DNA of 64,000 nucleotides from Nitrospira sp. MA-1 (GTDB lineage: Bacteria > Nitrospirota > Nitrospiria > Nitrospirales > UBA8639), in contig JAQJDB010000007.1 of the NCBI GenBank assembly GCA_032139905.1, positions 806,001 through 870,000 of the forward strand. Direction: 5' to 3'. The notes under the pieces were generated by a model that made no database searches, was not told the DNA's origin, and saw only the letters and a list, made by a program, of their open reading frames with translations. How positions within the stretch are numbered: the first letter of the stretch is position 1; each line of letters begins with the position of its first letter. The translations under genes were made by a program, and so were the position numbers. Positions 25,755-34,917 of the stretch are shown here, in pieces.

Positions 25755-26241
25755 GCTCGCCTCTTCGTTCAATATTATTCATCTCTGACGTGGAAGCCGT
25801 ACCATACCCAGTGAGATGGAGTCATGCAACATGCCTTTTCTCTCATCTGCAGCAGGTTCATCACCTTGCCCGAGGCCTTGGGAATTCTCACTCCTCATAT
25901 TGCAGCATCCTACCCACGAATTCTTTTGAGCTATCACGTACAGTTGAGTGGGGTGTTCCCCTGCGCGGTCCGCCACAAGTGGACGCAATGCATGAATCTT
26001 CTTGGTTCCCAGCACATCCGGAGAGATGTCCGGGAATAGACGAATCCATGCTCGAGTAGACAAAAGTATCCATTTCAATCAAGATGGGAATGTCTCATGA
26101 TGTTTGCTGTAGTCTTGGAAAAAATTGAGAAGCGCCTGTGCCGCATGTGAGGAGGAAAATGAAGAACCAGATTATACGAGTGGAAAAACAGTTTTCAGTT
26201 CCTTCCGACATGATTATTACCTTAAAGAGAAAGGACCTGCC
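25755..26241. other. Intergenic region with a dispersed repeat
   Basis: No gene is supported. The notable structure is the first copy of a roughly 75-bp repeat shared with 32528-32606. The rest holds the promoters of the two divergent neighbours, which I cannot place. Confidence 0.5.
26025..26100 (+). repeat. Dispersed repeat, third family, copy 1
   Basis: Shared blocks with 32528-32606: GATGTCC, then ATAGACGAATCC, then AAAAGTATCCATTTCAATCA, then GGGAATGTC. Order and spacing are conserved to within one base. No reading frame is conserved, so this is a non-coding repeat. Confidence 0.7.
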
Positions 26242-26646
26242 ATGAGTTTTTTCAGCAAAATCCTTGATAAGCTTGGTTTCAGCGGCTCCGAAGCCCAGGC
26301 TGCTCCTGCCCCACAATCACCAGCACCCAAATCCCCGGCTCCGCAGGTTGCCCCTGCTACCCCGGCACCTTCACCTGGAACCCCAGTGGTGGATGTCAAA
26401 GGGAAACTCGAGGGCCTCGCAGCCTCGAACCCCCAAAAGCTTAATTGGAAAACTTCGATTGTGGACCTGCTGAAGCTCCTGGATCTCGATAGCAGCTTCA
26501 CAGCTCGTAAGGAACTCGCGACTGAGCTCGGGTGCCCGGCTGACAAGATGGGGGATTCCGCCCAGATGAATATGTGGTTGCATAAAACCGTGTTGCAAAA
26601 ACTGGCCGAGAACGGAGGCAATATTCCGAAGGAACTTCTGAATTAG
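26242..26646 (+). CDS. DUF3597-domain protein
   Basis: The 134-residue product starts MSFFSKILDKLGF, has a Pro/Ala-rich linker (about residues 19-52), and ends with the DUF3597 domain: LNWKTSIVDLLKLLDLDSS, ARKELATELG, MNMWLHKTVLQKLAENGG. The domain resembles LysM-linked or stress-related proteins and has no known enzymatic role. The frame is open from 26125, but ATG 26242 with AAAGGACC upstream matches the usual family start. Confidence 0.85.
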   Translation: MSFFSKILDKLGFSGSEAQAAPAPQSPAPKSPAPQVAPATPAPSPGTPVVDVKGKLEGLAASNPQKLNWKTSIVDLLKLLDLDSSFTARKELATELGCPADKMGDSAQMNMWLHKTVLQKLAENGGNIPKELLN

Positions 26647-27265
26647 TTTCGCGAGGAGCAGCCGGAACGAGACCAGGCCATGATTCACGATGGTGAATGC
26701 GGTTAACCTGTGCAATAAGAGCACGCAAGGTTTGCCGTAACGGGCGGACGTGGGGCAAGTGAATGCTAAGGTCCTGACGGCATGAACAATGCGTAGGACA
26801 TGGCCTGTATGCCCTATGAGACGCGTGTCCAGCTCGTTCATGATCAAACCGAATCCAGGGACGGTGATCGCGAAGCCCAGCGCGAAAGATGGCCCGCACC
26901 CGAAGAGGGGGCAACTCAGCCACGTTGGAAAGCAGAGGCGACACTTCGAGAGTCCCTCATGACTTATTCACACCAATAAGACTAAATCCTTTAATCGCAA
27001 GCGTCGAGATTGTTTCCACTTAAAACATGATACGCCCCGGGCAAATTCTGTTTGGTGTTTTCAAGGTGGAAGTGCAACCAAACGAGCGGTCTGAAGGCGA
27101 AGATGAAAATTATGTTAATCCGGCGGAATGGGGGATAGATAAAACCCATAAATATGACTCGCCTTGAATCTTAAGGGTAACGAGCGTCAATTAAAGAAGT
27201 CTGGAGTTATTCCAAAAATATGCCATGAACGTGGCAGGGTCATTGGCTCCAGTGATAAGGAAATT
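26647..27265. other. Gene-free stretch before the YjbQ-like gene
   Basis: I see no convincing gene. Minus-strand open frames (26371-26847, 26498-26944) are mostly antisense to the DUF3597 gene and have no family character. The last 100 bases are part of a longer open frame ending in the YjbQ gene but lie upstream of its likely start. Confidence 0.45.
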
Positions 27266-27664
27266 ATGGAAACTATTCAGGTGAAAACAAAGAAACTCAA
27301 AGATATTGTAAATCTCACACCGAAATTGAATAGGATCATCCAAAGTAAAAATTTCCAGAATGGTTTGTGCCACGTCTTTTTGCCTCATACCACCGCGGCT
27401 CTGACAACCGGAGAAATAGGAGAAGGTACGGAGGAAGACCTCCTCGAAGTCGCCGAAAAAATCATCCCTCAGATCAATTTCCGTCATGCCCATGATCCCT
27501 CTCACGCGTGGTCTCATATGGCGTCCTCCTTGATCGGAGGGTCGCTGACCTTGCCCGTGATGGACGGTGAGTTGCGTTTGGGTACCTGGCAATCGGTCTT
27601 ATTAGTTGAACTCGATGGCCCCAGGGAACGCCAGCTCGTGGTGGGCTTAGCTTCTACAGTGTGA
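27266..27664 (+). CDS. YjbQ/UPF0047-family protein
   Basis: The 132-residue product shows the family signatures HVFLPHTTAALTTGE (about residues 36-50), HAHDPSHAWSHMASSLIGGS and ELRLGTWQSVLLVELDGPR. Members have weak thiamine-phosphate synthase activity in some bacteria; the real role is unclear. The frame opens at 27164, but the family N-terminus (METIQVKTKKLKDI) starts at 27266, with AAGGA just upstream. Confidence 0.9.
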   Translation: METIQVKTKKLKDIVNLTPKLNRIIQSKNFQNGLCHVFLPHTTAALTTGEIGEGTEEDLLEVAEKIIPQINFRHAHDPSHAWSHMASSLIGGSLTLPVMDGELRLGTWQSVLLVELDGPRERQLVVGLASTV

Positions 27665-27749
27665 AGCCAATGATATGAAGATTACAGATTGAGAGAAAAG
27701 TGAAATTGCCTAAATGCGTGAGCATGAGGGCCCAGGGCACAATCGTTTT

Positions 27750-28298
27750 TTACCGGATTCCTAAAATCCAGGATCTCTTTTGGAAGGTTTTCAAGTCTTC
27801 CACTGTCTGAATTCCAATACGCAATGCATCATGAAGCAGATCACGAAGTCCCGTGGTCAACTCCAGTAAGGCAGGCCTGTCAATGTCCTTTGAATCTGTC
27901 GTTATTTCGTCCCGCATCTCCTCAAGGGCATGGATATCCTCAATGATGGATTTTGCTTTGGTGTAAAAATCTGCAACGGTGTCACTCCGACCAACAAGCA
28001 AGCCGACTTTATTAGCCAAGCTATTAAACACCGGGAAATAATTTTCGCGAATTCTTGGTGCAAAAAAATCGTTGCCGGTCAGCTGATGGGCGGGGTCGGA
28101 AAGTTTCTGAATGATTTTTTCAAGGTGGTGCAGGTACCGTCGTTTTAAGACAATTTCGATGATGGCGGTGATCTCACCCTGTATGGCAAGGGCGATGCCT
28201 TTGCCTTCTTTAAAGGTGGCGTATCGCCTGACGGCCGCATTGATGACGCCCCCAAGTAGCGCTCCGAGGAGAAGCCAGGTCACAGCATTGTCTCTCAT
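27750..28298 (-). CDS. Hypothetical membrane-anchored helical protein
   Basis: The 182-residue protein has an N-terminal membrane helix (about residues 6-24, TWLLLGALLGGVINAAV) and a long helical, probably coiled-coil cytoplasmic part (GEITAIIEIVLKRRYLHHLE, KAKSIIEDIHALEEM). I do not recognise a family. An AAGGAC ribosome-binding sequence precedes the ATG. It stands alone. Confidence 0.65.
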   Translation of the reverse strand: MRDNAVTWLLLGALLGGVINAAVRRYATFKEGKGIALAIQGEITAIIEIVLKRRYLHHLEKIIQKLSDPAHQLTGNDFFAPRIRENYFPVFNSLANKVGLLVGRSDTVADFYTKAKSIIEDIHALEEMRDEITTDSKDIDRPALLELTTGLRDLLHDALRIGIQTVEDLKTFQKRSWILGIR

Positions 28299-28329
28299 GC
28301 AGTCCTTTTTTCAAGGGGAGAAAATATGT

Positions 28330-28351
28330 CCCGGAGGGTTTTCCCCCCGGG
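28330..28351. other. GC-rich hairpin upstream of minus-strand gene
   Basis: CCCGGAGGG and CCCCCCGGG pair in eight of nine positions around a TTTT loop. On the minus strand it lies 32 bp before the start of the membrane-protein gene. It lacks a T-run, so a transcript-leader structure is as likely as a terminator. Confidence 0.35.
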
Positions 28352-28445
28352 GCTTCTTAAATTAGAGCTTTACGGTGATTTTTGCAAGACCCTGTCGGGC
28401 ATGGTCCGATGCCTCACTTCCTTTCCCATCCTTTCAGATCCATAA

Positions 28446-28472
28446 CTGACCTTATTCCCTCAATTGAGGAAG
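28446..28472 (+). repeat. Dispersed 27-bp palindromic motif, copy D (diverged)
   Basis: It reads CTGACCTTATTCCC then TCAATTGAGGAAG and is followed by AATTCGC, as in copy B. It is preceded by CCTTTC...CAGATCCATAA, matching CCTTTC...CAGACCATAA before copy B. The alignment over about 60 bp supports common origin despite changes in the palindrome ends. Confidence 0.5.
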
Positions 28473-28918
28473 AATTCGCTTTTTGGGACTTTGACATGGG
28501 CACCGATCATTTGCCTCAGGTTCTGGATGACGATCGCATCGCTGAGAAACTCATTCACTCCTTGTTCGTGAAGGGGAAAAAGGGGTGAGTGAAATTTTCA
28601 TGAACAAGATCAAGAAAGTCGGTTTCGGAAACAGGTTTCAAGTTGATCAAGGATAAGAGGTTGGCTAGGCAAACCAGGAGATCGTCAGACCAGGTTTGTC
28701 TTGCCGTCTCCCTATGCGACTTCGACATTGTACTCCGGAAGCAGCCCTATTAAAGCTCTCGCTCCCGTCATCGCAGAGAAGGCGTAATGCCAAACATGGG
28801 ATCTGAAGTGCTCAGACTATGAGCACAAACGGCGGGGAGTGTAGGGGTAGTGGGGCTCTGAGTGAATCAGAAGCCGCCACATAAGGGTGTGCTGTGAGGA
28901 TACAACTCCAATGGCAGG

Positions 28919-29548
28919 TCAAAAATGAAAACGAATCCCGATCATTCCGGTTAGGCCACTCAAATTTTCAACATCAAGTTTATTTTTTCCTGATCCATTC
29001 TTATACCGCGTTAACTGAAAGTCCGCACTTACCCGGCCTTCGACAAATAGGGCTACTCCCTGTGCCACGGGGGCCTCGACCCCCACGAGTCCCATGATGC
29101 CGTACCCAAAACCTTTGTCTCCTTTTACGTTAATCGAATCCCTCTTTTTTTCAATATCCTTTTCATCAAAAACATTGAGTGCAATATTGAGTCCAAGACC
29201 GATATACGGTGAAATGCCGTGGGTACGGAAAAAGTACTGCCCTATTCCCCTGAAAATATACGACTGCATATCGATATTGTTCGCGTGCAAAAGGTCGTTT
29301 TTGTAATTGCGATATTCCAGCTCCACACCCATTCGTTCTTGAGGAGAGATGATTCCCATGGCTTGAATGGCACCGCTTCCCCCGGTTTTGCCTTGAAACG
29401 GATAAAAGATTCCTCCACCACCCGAAAGCACCACCGTCTCCGATTCCTCAGGTTCTATGACTTTTGCCTGTGCGTGACTCGATAGTCCGTTAAAGACGAT
29501 CAGTCCCATCACGATGGGTAACAGATACCTTAAAAGTGATCGTTTCAT
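28919..29548 (-). CDS. Outer-membrane beta-barrel protein
   Basis: The 209-residue product has a signal peptide (basic start, hydrophobic YLLPIVMGLIVFNG, cleavage after AQA at about residue 28) and a series of amphipathic beta strands with aromatic ends (GIGQYFFRTHGISPYIGLGL, GLTGMIGIRFHF). The terminal phenylalanine is the usual BAM-recognised end. It resembles the small OmpA-like/porin-family eight-strand barrels. Function unknown. GGGGGAAC precedes the start. Confidence 0.85.
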   Translation of the reverse strand: MKRSLLRYLLPIVMGLIVFNGLSSHAQAKVIEPEESETVVLSGGGGIFYPFQGKTGGSGAIQAMGIISPQERMGVELEYRNYKNDLLHANNIDMQSYIFRGIGQYFFRTHGISPYIGLGLNIALNVFDEKDIEKKRDSINVKGDKGFGYGIMGLVGVEAPVAQGVALFVEGRVSADFQLTRYKNGSGKNKLDVENLSGLTGMIGIRFHF

Positions 29549-30126
29549 GTTCCCCCTGTGGGTTGTATTTGCCTCCTGCTATGGACAAAAGAAATGACAA
29601 AATTCTGATGAAGATCATGAGAGTGTGCTGGTAATATCTGAAGGGAAGGACTTGTCATGCAATATCAGGAGGAGAGGAAATTATTGAGATGGTCATTGAC
29701 GTCCCTGATGAGCAGGGAAAGAAACGCTAAGTTCTTTATCGGCGGAAGGCATGGACAAACTTAAATTTTCTAGCAGTGATACAGCTTGTGGAATGCTCCG
29801 CTTTCCCTTGTTTGGAAAAAATGTTCTTATCAGGGACAACTAGTTGATCGCTTTTGGCAATTCACCGGGAATCCCGCCGCATTTATTTTTACCCAATTGA
29901 TGGGAGAGGTGAGCTAGGCGGATCTGATGCCGGATGTCGAAAGATGAGGCTGTAAACAATGGCCGTTGGGAAGGCAACTGAAATGAAATAAGACCGATGA
30001 TCGCGTATTTTCCAGAGAATTGGATGGTCTATAATACAGTCCCAAAATCCGAGAGCTGCACCTTATGCCGATATATCTATTCATTTTTTGGCGCCAAAGA
30101 AACACGAGGAGGTCTGAGGGGAAAGC
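29549..30126. other. Gene-free stretch before the GNAT gene
   Basis: No gene or clear repeat is seen. The flanking genes diverge, so both promoters should be here. A purine-rich GAGGGGAAAGC immediately precedes the acetyltransferase start. Confidence 0.45.
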
Positions 30127-30624
30127 ATGACCATTCGCGAGTTAACATCGACGGATGTGAGTGCATATCAAACTCTCATGCTTTGCGGGTTACGAGAGCA
30201 TCCTGAATCCTTTCGCATCAGTTCGCAAGACGCCGGAGAACCCATGGTTCCCTTTGCGTCGATCTGTTCAGATTCCTTTACCCTGGGGGCCTGGCTTGAT
30301 GAAGGGCAATTGGCTGGAGCGGTGAGTTTTGCACGAGAAACGCAGGCAAAGCTGAGACATAAAGGCTTGCTGTATCGTATGTATGTGCGTGCGGAGTCCT
30401 CCGGCAGAGGAATTGGCAGGAAGCTTGTCCAGGAAGTCGTGAAGCGGGCACGGACCATCGAAGGCCTGGAACACATCAATTTGACGGTGGTTTCGCTCAA
30501 CGTTCACGCGAAGAGTCTCTATGTTTCAGAAGGCTTCACATCGTTCGCACGTGAAGAACGCGGATTAAAAACGGGGGATTCCTACTTCGACGAAGAACAA
30601 ATGGCTTTGCGCTTGTTCACGTGA
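30127..30624 (+). CDS. GNAT-family N-acetyltransferase
   Basis: The 165-residue protein has the GNAT fold. Strand beta-4 is LLYRMYVRAESSGRGIGRKL, with the acetyl-CoA loop R-x-x-G-x-G (about residues 93-100), and motif B is LTVVSLNVHAKSLYVSEGF. It transfers acetyl from acetyl-CoA to an unknown amine. A good ribosome-binding site precedes it. The methyltransferase gene follows 91 bp later in the same direction. Confidence 0.9.
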   Translation: MTIRELTSTDVSAYQTLMLCGLREHPESFRISSQDAGEPMVPFASICSDSFTLGAWLDEGQLAGAVSFARETQAKLRHKGLLYRMYVRAESSGRGIGRKLVQEVVKRARTIEGLEHINLTVVSLNVHAKSLYVSEGFTSFAREERGLKTGDSYFDEEQMALRLFT

Positions 30625-30715
30625 TGACCCTCATACGGCATTCCAGCCGATCTGTCAGTAAAGGTTTGTTCCTGAACGTGGCATGAGGTCGGTATGTTTA
30701 GGAGAGCAAGAAACG

Positions 30716-31474
30716 ATGGAACACAACGACACGATCATTACGCAATTTACCCTACAGGCAGTCCCTTTCTCAGAACTTCCCGGCCATTCCGAATCGATGG
30801 ATATGCTGGTTCAATTCAGTGGGTTATGTGCCACGGATAGGGTTCTCGATGTGGCCTGTGGTCCCGGCATTGTGGCCTGCGAATTTGCCAAACATGTCGC
30901 TCATGTGACCGGTCTTGATCTCACTCCAACCATGATTAAGGAAGCCGGGAAACGGCAGCAAGAACAGAATCTCACCAATGTTTCCTGGCACATTGGGGAC
31001 ATTTTGCCACTCCCATTTCCCGATGACCATTTTTCGTGTGTGGTGACGCGCTATAGCTTCCATCACTTCCTCGATCCCATGGCGGTGTTGTTGGAAATGG
31101 TTCGGGTTTGCAGGCCTGAGGGGAGAGTCATGGTGGTTGACGCGGTCCTTCCATCAGAAAAAATCGATGCATACAATCGGATGGAACAAATCCGGGACCC
31201 TTCGCATACTAAAGCGCTCAGTTTTGACGGGATGGCGGCAGCTATTGAGAGGTCGGGTCTGACCAATATCAAAACGGGACGGTATAAGGTCGAGATGGAG
31301 TTGGAACAGCAACTGGCTGCTTCCTTTCCCCATTCTGGTAACAAAGACAAGCTTCGCCAGATGTTCCAGTCTGACATTGGGAAAGATGCCATGGGTGTTG
31401 GGGTGCATCGCATGGACAGTGAGATTCGCTTTGCCTACCCGATCCTTATCACGGTTGGACAAAAGGTTGCCTAA
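30716..31474 (+). CDS. Class I SAM-dependent methyltransferase
   Basis: The 252-residue product has motif I VLDVACGPGIVACEF (about residues 42-56), motif II LDLTPTMI and the post-motif VVTRYSFHHFLDP. This is typical of the UbiE/Methyltransf_11 group. ATG 30716 is preferred over an upstream in-frame start (30683) because TAGGAGAGC lies before it. Substrate unknown. It differs clearly from the methyltransferase at 16117. Confidence 0.88.
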   Translation: MEHNDTIITQFTLQAVPFSELPGHSESMDMLVQFSGLCATDRVLDVACGPGIVACEFAKHVAHVTGLDLTPTMIKEAGKRQQEQNLTNVSWHIGDILPLPFPDDHFSCVVTRYSFHHFLDPMAVLLEMVRVCRPEGRVMVVDAVLPSEKIDAYNRMEQIRDPSHTKALSFDGMAAAIERSGLTNIKTGRYKVEMELEQQLAASFPHSGNKDKLRQMFQSDIGKDAMGVGVHRMDSEIRFAYPILITVGQKVA

Positions 31475-31667
31475 CCTGGTTTTCTGAGAGGCGAAAAGGG
31501 TGGGAATTATACATGAGTCATGAATTTGGAGGAATGATTTTGGAAATCTAAACTTATTGGCAAAATTTAAATGCAACTTTTAATTGCGCACTCCGCTCCT
31601 TTACTCAGGTTCTCCATTAACCACTCGCATAGGCGTACTTTTTACTTCCGAAAGATCAGGTCCTTCT

Positions 31668-32221
31668 ATGTTGACTGAAAAACAAAAGATGCTCAATGGT
31701 GAGTTATATAACGGTGCCGATTCGGAGTTGGTTGAAGAGCGCCAGCGGGCCAGATTCCTTTGCCAACGTTTGAATGCTTCGCCTGCGACCGCACCGGAAG
31801 CCGAGCGTCAAACGATCCTTGCCGACCTTTTGCACACGGAAACCGATGCGTATCTCACCCCGCCATTTTACTGTGACTACGGATACAATATTCGTCTCGG
31901 AGCACAGCCTACTTCAATTTTAACTGCGTTCTTCTTGATGTCATGCCGATTTCAATCGGAAGTCATGTCTTGTTCGGTCCTGCGGTTCACATCTACACCG
32001 CCTTACATCCACTGAATGCTCAGGAACGACGTTCCGGTCTGGAATTCGCCAAGACGGTGACCATTGGCGATGATGTCTGGGTTGGTGGCGGTGCGATCAT
32101 TTGCCCTGGGGTCGTCATCGGGGATGGTGCCGTCATTGGTGCTGGTAGCGTGGTCACTCGTGATGTCAGGCCGGGTGTCGTGGCCGCGGGCAATCCCTGT
32201 CGCGTCATTCGTCAAATCTAA
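31668..32221 (+). pseudogene. maa: Maltose/galactoside O-acetyltransferase, frameshifted
   Basis: The first 80 residues (MLTEKQKMLNGELYN, then CDYGYNIRLGAQ) match the N-terminal part of maltose/galactoside acetyltransferases. At about 31908 the frame breaks. The continuation in another frame is unmistakable: YFNFNCVLLDVMPISIG, HIYTALHPL with the catalytic His, then hexapeptide repeats (IGDDVWVGGGAII, VIGDGAVIGAGSVV) and the terminal VAAGNPCRVIRQI. One missing base after CAG (31905-31907) explains it. Everything else, including length, is intact, so this is either a very young pseudogene or a sequencing/assembly error. Confidence 0.88.
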
Positions 32222-32718
32222 CCTGCCCCATGCATATTGGTCTCCGACCCTTTTCCAATAATGGATTACCCCGCCAAGCCCGGTGATGCCGGTTAAATCA
32301 CACAGTCCGCTAACCCCCGGTTATACAGTGTAAGAGTAGGGACATGATGCGGCTCGTGAGTAGGCGAGAGATTCGGGATGGAATCGGCAGGCAGGACTCC
32401 ATGAATCACATCCTGAAAGTGCATGTTGCCATGGTTCGAATTGGTTTATGCTTTGGAAGGGTTCGTTCCCACACAATTGGAAAGATCACCACGTAAATTC
32501 CAGGGTAGTTTGATTGTGATGTCTATGGATGTCCTGCGGATAGACGAATCCTCTAAGGAAAATTTGAAAGTATCCATTTCAATCAATAGAGGAAATGTCC
32601 TATTAATAGGAAAGCTGGCTACCGAGCCTTGGATAGTTATCCTTTAGGGTTTGAGGATGTAAGATAAATTTTAAAGGCAGGTTCCGGCCCTTTCGCCTGT
32701 CTGACAGGAGATTTTCCT
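32222..32718. other. Intergenic region with second copy of a dispersed repeat
   Basis: No gene is supported; a 74-residue frame at 32423-32647 runs through the repeat and is rejected. The HAD gene has a clear CAGGAG site at the end of this stretch. Confidence 0.5.
32528..32606 (+). repeat. Dispersed repeat, third family, copy 2
   Basis: The blocks GATGTCC, ATAGACGAATCC, GAAAGTATCCATTTCAATCA and GGAAATGTCC are shared in the same order and spacing with 26025-26100. The copies lie 6.5 kb apart in the same orientation. Confidence 0.7.
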
Positions 32719-33375
32719 ATGATACGAGTGGTGATTTTCGACGTGGATGGCACGCTTATGGATACGAATTATTTACACGTTGAGGCCTGGGCCCGTGCTT
32801 TTTCGATAGTCAAACATCCAGTCCCGCGTGCCGCGATTCATCGTCAGATTGGTAAGGGATCGGACCTGATGCTGGGTGCGCTTCTTACGGATGAGGCCTT
32901 ACACGGAAAGGCCAATGAGTTGCACAGCGAATTTTTTGAGGAGTTGAAAGATCATACCTATCCTTTGCCTGGAGCCAAAGAAATCCTTGCATCCCTCTCA
33001 TCCCAAGACATCGCCATCTGGTTGGCGACGAGTGCGAAGTCTGAAGAATTGGAACATCATGTTCAAGCACTTGAGGCGAAGGATAAGCTGGCCGGGATGG
33101 TGTCATCAGCGGATGTAGACAGTGCGAAACCCGCACCGGATATTTTTCAACTCACTCTGGAGCGGGCCGGATGTTCCCCGCAGGAGAGCATTGTGGTCGG
33201 GGATACGATTTGGGACATTCAGTCCGCTCAAGGTTGTGGTCTTCAGACGATTGCGGTCAGAACAGGAGGAGCCTTTAGTCGAGAGGAACTCCATGCGGCT
33301 GGAGCGGTGGCTGTATACCAGGATTGTGCAGAACTTCTGGCATCCGGGTTTCCCACAACATTTGAAACGAAATAG
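32719..33375 (+). CDS. HAD-superfamily phosphatase, phosphoglycolate-phosphatase-like
   Basis: The 218-residue protein has HAD motif I FDVDGTLMDTN (residues 7-17), motif II LATSAKS, the motif III lysine in SAKPAPDIF and motif IV GDTIWDI, with a helical cap between I and II. It removes phosphate from a small metabolite. The closest type is the beta-phosphoglucomutase/phosphoglycolate phosphatase group. Substrate not determinable. ACAGGAG precedes the start. Confidence 0.9.
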   Translation: MIRVVIFDVDGTLMDTNYLHVEAWARAFSIVKHPVPRAAIHRQIGKGSDLMLGALLTDEALHGKANELHSEFFEELKDHTYPLPGAKEILASLSSQDIAIWLATSAKSEELEHHVQALEAKDKLAGMVSSADVDSAKPAPDIFQLTLERAGCSPQESIVVGDTIWDIQSAQGCGLQTIAVRTGGAFSREELHAAGAVAVYQDCAELLASGFPTTFETK

Positions 33376-33528
33376 GAAGGAGGGGGCATTCAGCGATGGG
33401 TGATATAACTGCACCCGGAATCCAGACGAAATCCCCTCATTGTTTATTCTGCTCATGTGGTAGCTGGAAACAGACGAGTCAGCGAGGGGAAAAAACTGTC
33501 CCCGACGATCCGGGGAAAATTGCTGACG

Positions 33529-33783
33529 TCACGTGTCACCACGGCGGGTAATTACCCGATAAAGCCAGAGAAACAGGATGGCTCCGATTACGGCCATCAC
33601 AAACCCCACGGGATCATCCTGTCCATACATGCCGACCATTCGGCCGAGCATCCCACCAAAAAGCGCCCCAATGATACCGATAGCAACAGTGGCAAAAAAC
33701 CCTCCAGGGTCTTTCCCGGGCATTAAGATTTTTCCAACTACTCCCACAATTAATCCAAAGACGATCCAACCGATGATACTCAT
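33529..33783 (-). CDS. GlsB/YeaQ/YmgE-family stress membrane protein
   Basis: The 84-residue protein has three membrane segments (GWIVFGLIVGVVGKIL, FATVAIGIIGALFGGMLG, VGFVMAVIGAILFLWLY) and the family signature GKDPGGF. These transglycosylase-associated-type proteins are induced in general stress. A strong AGGAGGGATGAGG site precedes the ATG. It follows the transporter gene by 12 bp and is probably co-transcribed with it. Confidence 0.92.
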   Translation of the reverse strand: MSIIGWIVFGLIVGVVGKILMPGKDPGGFFATVAIGIIGALFGGMLGRMVGMYGQDDPVGFVMAVIGAILFLWLYRVITRRGDT

Positions 33784-33795
33784 ACCTCATCCCTC

Positions 33796-34917
33796 CTATT
33801 TAATTGTTGGGTTCTCCGGCTCTTGTGGGTGTCCCGATCCTGCTTTTATTAAAAGACCTGCCTGCTCCTGATAATTTTCACGGTAAATTTGGAAAACCGC
33901 CAGGGCGATCCCAAGCAGAATTGGACCCAGAAATAATCCTATGAATCCGAAGTAGGCGAGGCCGCCTAAGGAAGCGAAGAAGAGAAACAGGACCGGCAGG
34001 TCCGCTTTGGAGCCGACCAGAAGAGGCTGCAGAATATTATCCATGAGTCCGACCAATCCGATTCCTATGCCGATCATGACGATCCCTTTCCATACCGGCG
34101 CGGTCCAAAAAAGATAGACGGCGACCGGACCCCAGACGAATGCCGTGCCTCCGAACGGGAGAAGAGAAAAGAGTGCGCTCAGAGCTCCCAGAAAAACGGC
34201 AAACGGGACGCCCAGCGCTCCATAGGTGAGGCCAGCCGCGAACCCCTGTGCCAACGCGGTGAGCATGGTACCCTGAACGACCGCCACCATCACATGGTCC
34301 AGGCGTTCCATGATGGCCGCCTTATAGCTTTCCTCGATAGGGAGGGCTTCGTAAAATGCCCGATAGAGGTGATGCCCGTCGCGAAAAAGGAAGAATAAGG
34401 TAAACAGAATCACAAATAAATCCATCAGGAGATCAATGCCGTTCTTGGCCAATCCTCCGACGCTGGACAGGAGGACCCCGCTCACCACCTTCCCTCCTTC
34501 AAGCAGAGATACTTGGAGATCCCCATACGCCACGATAAATCCCCCCAACAATTCTTGGGAGAGGTCGCCGATGAGAGGCAATTTTGCGGCAAGATCAGGA
34601 AGTCTATTCAATCCTCCTTCCTGCACCCACGTCATCGCGAGCTGATAGGCATTTATGGTCTCTGTGATGACCAGAAAGAGAATATACGCTACCGGCAACA
34701 CGGCCACCAACATGACACTCAGCGTGCTCAGGGCAGCCGAGGCGGTATTCCGGTTTCCCAGGATTCGGGTCAACCATTGATAAAGTGGATAGAAGATGCG
34801 AACCAAAATCAGGGCCCATAAAATGGGTGTCAGAAATGGGGCAAAAATAAGGGCTAACACATACAGCAGGAGGGAACACAATACGAGGAAGGCTACAGAG
34901 AGAACTTGTGGAGACAT
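33796..34917 (-). CDS. AI-2E (PerM/UPF0118) family transporter
   Basis: The 373-residue inner-membrane protein has two N-terminal helices (FLVLCSLLLYVLALIFAPFL, then PILWALILVRIFYP), a hydrophilic middle, and a C-terminal block of five or six helices with the family segments GIGIGLVGLMDNILQPLLVG and FFASLGGLAYFGFIGLFLGP. Members export diverse small molecules or take part in sodium/proton exchange; the AI-2 name should not be taken literally. Upstream of the stress protein gene in one unit. Confidence 0.92.
   Translation of the reverse strand: MSPQVLSVAFLVLCSLLLYVLALIFAPFLTPILWALILVRIFYPLYQWLTRILGNRNTASAALSTLSVMLVAVLPVAYILFLVITETINAYQLAMTWVQEGGLNRLPDLAAKLPLIGDLSQELLGGFIVAYGDLQVSLLEGGKVVSGVLLSSVGGLAKNGIDLLMDLFVILFTLFFLFRDGHHLYRAFYEALPIEESYKAAIMERLDHVMVAVVQGTMLTALAQGFAAGLTYGALGVPFAVFLGALSALFSLLPFGGTAFVWGPVAVYLFWTAPVWKGIVMIGIGIGLVGLMDNILQPLLVGSKADLPVLFLFFASLGGLAYFGFIGLFLGPILLGIALAVFQIYRENYQEQAGLLIKAGSGHPQEPENPTIK

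Larger units (their letters stand above)
28299..28918. other. Intergenic region with diverged palindromic motif
   Basis: No gene is convincing; a plus-strand frame at 28382-28588 is rejected because it runs through the repeat. The stretch holds a GC-rich hairpin (28330-28351) and the fourth, diverged copy of the 27-bp palindrome. Confidence 0.5.

Noticed and set aside
26498-26944. Minus-strand frame of 148 codons
   Set aside because: Half of it is antisense to the DUF3597 gene; arginine/proline-rich composition is typical of a shadow frame.
28382-28588. Open frame of 68 codons
   Set aside because: It runs through the dispersed repeat copy D and lacks a ribosome-binding site.
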